A DNA stretch of 7,868 nt from DATAMF01 sp964472565. Lineage in GTDB: Bacteria; Chloroflexota; Anaerolineae; Aggregatilineales; Aggregatilineaceae. Made by a program: the position numbers and the translations under genes. The stretch covers positions 1 to 7,868 of the forward strand of contig CAYYNB010000234.1 in assembly GCA_964472565.1 (NCBI GenBank), in the 5' to 3' direction. Of the stretch, positions 5,772 through 7,868 are shown piece after piece; the first letter of the stretch is position 1, and the number at the start of each line of letters is the position of its first letter. The notes beneath the pieces were generated by a model that saw only the letters and a list, made by a program, of their open reading frames with translations, was not told where the DNA came from and made no database searches.

Positions 5772-7040
5772 ATGGATATTGTAGAACTTGAAGCACAAAC
5801 GTTAGAAAACTTGCGCAGTTTGGCGCGTGAGGCCGAGATTGCCGGGTTCAGCCGGTTGAAAAAACAAGACCTCATTTTGCGGCTGCTGCGGCATAAAGCC
5901 GAACAGCAAGGCCATCAATTACGCGGGGGGATCCTCGATGTGATTGATGATGGAATCGGCTTTTTGCGGTCTGATCATTATTTACCGGGGCCGGATGACA
6001 TTTATGTCAGCCAGACGCAGATTCGGCGGTTTGGCCTGCGCACCGGGGATATGGTGATCGGGCAGGTACGACCACCGAAGGATTCGGAAAAATATTTCGG
6101 GCTGTTACGGGTCGAAGCCGTCAATGGATTGGACCCGGAAGCCGCAAAACGCCGCCCTCGGTTTGATGAACTCACCGCTATTTTCCCAGAAGAACGCTAC
6201 AACCTAGAAACCAGTTCCCGAATTCTTTCGACGCGGATGCTGAATCTCATCGCGCCGGTGGGACGTGGGCAGCGTGGTCTGATTGTCAGCCCGCCGAAAG
6301 CGGGTAAAACAACCGTGCTGAAGGAAGTAGCAAACGCGATCAGCCATAACTATCCAGACGTGCATCTGATGGTGGTGCTGATCGGCGAGCGTCCTGAAGA
6401 AGTGACCGACATGGATCGCTCGGTGGATGCGGAAGTGATCAGCAGCACCTTCGATGAACCCGTCACCTTCCATGTGCGCGTGGCCGAAATGGCGCTGGAA
6501 CGGGCCAAACGGCTGGTCGAGTCACAGAAGCACGTGGTCATTCTGCTGGACAGTATCACCCGGCTGGCACGGGCGTATAACCTCGTGGTTCCGCCGAGTG
6601 GCCGCACGCTGACCGGTGGTTTGGACCCGTCGGCCTTGTATCCACCCAAACGCTTCTTTGGGGCGGCGCGTAATGTGGAAGAGGGCGGAAGCCTGACCAT
6701 TGTGGCAACGTGCCTGGTCAAAACCGGGTCACGCATGGACGATGTGATTTACGAAGAATTCAAGGGTACGGGAAACATGGAACTTCACCTGTCACGCGAG
6801 CTGCAAGAACGCCGCGTGTTCCCGGCCTTCGACATTCTCCAGTCGTCTACACGCCGCGAAGAACTGCTGCTTGGGCCGGATATTCTCCAGCGTGTGTGGA
6901 CGATGCGCCGGATGCTGGTTCAGATGACGCAGCCGCCCGCTAACTTTGACAATATCAGTGCTACCGAAGCGCTGATCAATCAAATACGACACACGGAAAA
7001 CAACGAGGAATTCCTCGAAACGTTAACCAAAGGCGGCTAA
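5772..7040 (+). CDS. rho: Transcription termination factor Rho
   Basis: Rho is a hexameric RNA helicase/ATPase that loads on unstructured C-rich RNA and dislodges RNA polymerase. The 422-residue product is the size of the compact Rho forms (E. coli 419). In order it has the N-terminal SAP-like Rho_N helices (about 1-45, MDIVELEAQTLENL onward), a cold-shock-type RNA-binding domain (about 48-115, LRGGILDVIDDGIGFLR then DIYVSQTQIRRFGLRTGD), and the RecA-like motor. The motor shows Walker A SPPKAGKTT (173-181, K179), GERPEEVTDMDRSV, Walker B VVILLDS, the Q-loop region GGLDPSALYPPKRFFGAARN, and the R-loop KGTGNMELHLSRELQERRVFP. No insertion between the domains is seen, unlike actinobacterial Rho. 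The ATG at 5772 has GGAG 9 nt upstream. A TTG five codons earlier overlaps that site and is rejected. It is a single-gene unit with its own promoter and terminator. Confidence 0.97.
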   Translation: MDIVELEAQTLENLRSLAREAEIAGFSRLKKQDLILRLLRHKAEQQGHQLRGGILDVIDDGIGFLRSDHYLPGPDDIYVSQTQIRRFGLRTGDMVIGQVRPPKDSEKYFGLLRVEAVNGLDPEAAKRRPRFDELTAIFPEERYNLETSSRILSTRMLNLIAPVGRGQRGLIVSPPKAGKTTVLKEVANAISHNYPDVHLMVVLIGERPEEVTDMDRSVDAEVISSTFDEPVTFHVRVAEMALERAKRLVESQKHVVILLDSITRLARAYNLVVPPSGRTLTGGLDPSALYPPKRFFGAARNVEEGGSLTIVATCLVKTGSRMDDVIYEEFKGTGNMELHLSRELQERRVFPAFDILQSSTRREELLLGPDILQRVWTMRRMLVQMTQPPANFDNISATEALINQIRHTENNEEFLETLTKGG

Positions 7041-7074
7041 ACGTTTCCCCGCAGGTGAGGATGTTCTCCATGAT

Positions 7075-7100
7075 GGGGGGCCTGGTTCGCTCCCCTTTTT
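7075..7100 (+). terminator. Intrinsic terminator of rho
   Basis: GGGGGGC (7075-7081) pairs with GCTCCCC (7089-7095), giving a 7-bp stem with one G-U pair and a 7-nt loop (CTGGTTC), followed directly by TTTTT (7096-7100). It lies 34 bp after the rho stop codon. Stem, loop and T-tract all fit a Rho-independent terminator on the plus strand. Confidence 0.7.
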
Positions 7101-7117
7101 GTGTTATGCGCGGTTGA

Positions 7118-7129
7118 GTCGGTTGAAAT
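7118..7129 (+). repeat. Left terminal inverted repeat of the IS remnant
   Basis: GTCGGTTGAAAT is matched exactly by the reverse complement at 7800-7811. Complementarity stops on both sides of this 12-bp core. A GGTTGA at 7112-7117 directly precedes the repeat and copies part of it. Confidence 0.7.
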
Positions 7130-7136
7130 AGAAAAA

Positions 7137-7193
7137 GACGCGAAACGAGGTTAAGGTTTTGTTGTGAATAAAAACAAAACCAAGGATCGCGTC
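7137..7193 (+). promoter_or_regulatory. Left-end hairpin enclosing the transposase ribosome binding site
   Basis: Two nested perfect stems are present: GACGCGA (7137-7143) with TCGCGTC (7187-7193), and GGTTTTGTT (7155-7163) with AACAAAACC (7173-7181). They enclose an internal loop whose right side, AAGGA (7182-7186), is the ribosome binding site for the ATG at 7194. In IS10 and IS50, transcripts entering from outside fold a similar structure that hides the transposase start. The same function is inferred here. Confidence 0.5.
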
Positions 7194-7799
7194 ATGATAA
7201 GCATAGAGAAGTCGCTCAAAAGTTTCAACACGTTTATCGCCGCTTTGCAAGTAGCGTTAGCCGCGCGGGTCAAGCAGCAAATCGAAAAGCAGTTGGAAGC
7301 GGATGTCGCGGCATGCAATTGGTCATTCACGATGGCGGTGCGGGTCTCCTTGAATTTGCTCGATCCGTTGCTTCCTCACCAACGCTGTTTGTTTCACAAA
7401 TTGCGTAATCTCCGGTCAGCCATCCAACCTGCCCCCCACATGACACGGGATGAGCTCCGCCCCTTTAAACACGACCTGATGCAGCACCTCCCAACCATTT
7501 TTGCCGCGCCTTCGCCGCAAGCCATGAAACGGCAACGGGACGATTTTGTTCGGCATTGGCCAACTCAACAACCGGCGTTAGCCGCAACTTTATGCCGCGA
7601 TTGGGCTGAAACCGTCGCTTTCTTTCGCGTACTCGCTCGTTTTCCGAACTGGTCCCGTTCATTCTTGCGCACGACCCGTTGGCTTGAACGTGTCAATCGT
7701 ATGATCCGCCGCCTTTTTCGCGCAGCCGGTGCTTTTCATTCGCCGACAGGGTTGCTGGCTGCCGCCACTCGCGGGCTTGAACCCTATCGGCTAACTTGA
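7194..7799 (+). pseudogene. Truncated, frame-disrupted IS256/Mutator-type transposase
   Basis: The frame stays open from the ATG at 7194 (AAGGA 7 nt upstream) to the TGA at 7797-7799, about 201 residues, but it does not encode a whole transposase. The C-terminal part is convincing: LPHQRCLFHKLRNL (from 7371), CRDWAETVAFFRVLARFP, then TTRWLERVNRMIRRLFRAAGAFHS with the catalytic Glu position and the typical IS256 ending. The segment carrying the second catalytic Asp, GMQLVIHDGGAGLLEF, is read only in another frame (7310-7357; Asp codon 7331-7333) and rejoins the C-terminal frame if one base near 7355-7357 (TTT) is extra. The first catalytic Asp region is missing, implying an internal deletion near 7297-7312. 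The N-terminal 35 or so residues (MISIEKSLKSFNTFIAALQ) look like the original start. It should be inactive. A GTG at 7164 is an unlikely alternative start. Confidence 0.75.
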
Positions 7800-7811
7800 A
7801 TTTCAACCGAC
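7800..7811 (-). repeat. Right terminal inverted repeat of the IS remnant
   Basis: ATTTCAACCGAC is the exact reverse complement of the left end at 7118-7129. It begins directly after the transposase stop codon (7797-7799), as is common in compact IS elements. Confidence 0.7.
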
Positions 7812-7820
7812 AAGATTTTG

Positions 7821-7850
7821 TTGAAAAACTCAGCGAACACTTTCTATAAG
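7821..7850 (+). promoter_or_regulatory. Weak promoter candidate at the right edge
   Basis: TTGAAA (7821-7826) is followed after 18 nt by TATAAG (7845-7850). It would direct transcription out of the window, away from the IS remnant. The remaining bases to 7868 hold no recognisable gene start. Support is limited to these two hexamers. Confidence 0.25.
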
Positions 7851-7868
7851 AAGCCAACGGGACGAAAA

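Larger units (their letters stand above)
7118..7811 (+). mobile_element. Internally deleted IS256/Mutator-type insertion sequence
   Basis: The element is bounded by perfect 12-bp inverted repeats, GTCGGTTGAAAT at 7118-7129 and its reverse complement at 7800-7811. It contains remnants of one transposase gene whose stop codon abuts the right repeat. Full IS256-type elements are usually about 1.3-1.5 kb with a transposase near 400 residues. This one is only 694 bp, so more than 500 bp appears to be missing from the middle while both ends remain. No target-site duplication is visible in the 8 bases on each side, which suggests later change, recombination, or that the true ends differ by a few bases. 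It inserted just after the rho terminator, where it does no obvious harm. Confidence 0.7.

Noticed and set aside
7153..7823. Direct repeat AAG(G/A)TTTTGTTG at 7153-7164 and 7812-7823
   Set aside because: One copy is inside the IS remnant as part of its hairpin and the other just outside the right end; 11 of 12 matching A/T-rich bases may be chance and do not fit a target-site duplication.
1..7868. CRISPR arrays, tRNA or rRNA genes, toxin-antitoxin pairs, known defence genes
   Set aside because: No regularly spaced repeats, no cloverleaf-like or CCA-ended segment, and no matching protein pattern were found by eye.

Overview
The window is a stretch of bacterial housekeeping chromosome with moderately high GC. 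Protein style suggests a Chloroflexota (Anaerolineae-like) bacterium: a response regulator with a degenerate GGDEF half, an OsmC protein of the 'CAGIYVLGFCQQRGLP' type, and C-rich palindromic dispersed repeats. That assignment is recall of family resemblance, not a computed result.

Left half (1-3190), minus strand. gatA (174-1628) encodes the amidase subunit of the tRNA-dependent amidotransferase and has its own extended -10 promoter. Upstream of it lies a REC plus degenerate-GGDEF response regulator (1814-2650), then an OsmC/Ohr-family protein (2792-3190). A textbook intrinsic terminator (2738-2767) closes the OsmC gene, and the response regulator's own promoter starts directly behind the terminator's T-tract, so these are probably separate units. 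Two copies of a roughly 74-bp dispersed palindromic repeat lie at the 3' ends of gatA and of the regulator gene. A long hairpin with a T-rich tail at the left edge (8-60) probably ends a plus-strand gene outside the window.

Centre (3191-3371). This divergent control region carries a TTGACA-N17-GACAAT promoter for the plus-strand genes and short operator-like repeats.

Right half, plus strand. frr (3372-3929), uppS (3982-4704) and cdsA (4708-5508) form a compact operon for ribosome recycling, undecaprenyl carrier synthesis and CDP-diacylglycerol synthesis. This is the tail of the widely conserved rpsB-tsf-pyrH-frr-uppS-cdsA cluster, here without the upstream genes. Next comes rho (5772-7040), with a consensus-like promoter, a leader of about 200 nt that holds a possible 14-codon upstream ORF and two hairpins, and a strong terminator at 7075-7100.

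Right end. A 694-bp decayed insertion sequence (7118-7811) is bounded by perfect 12-bp terminal inverted repeats. It carries a shortened, frame-disrupted IS256/Mutator-type transposase, and its ribosome binding site lies inside a long hairpin. No CRISPR array, tRNA, rRNA or defence system was found, and no gene-free stretch exceeds 300 bases. I see no convincing new biological system. The best leads are the rho leader, the dispersed repeats, the degenerate GGDEF regulator and the internally deleted IS.
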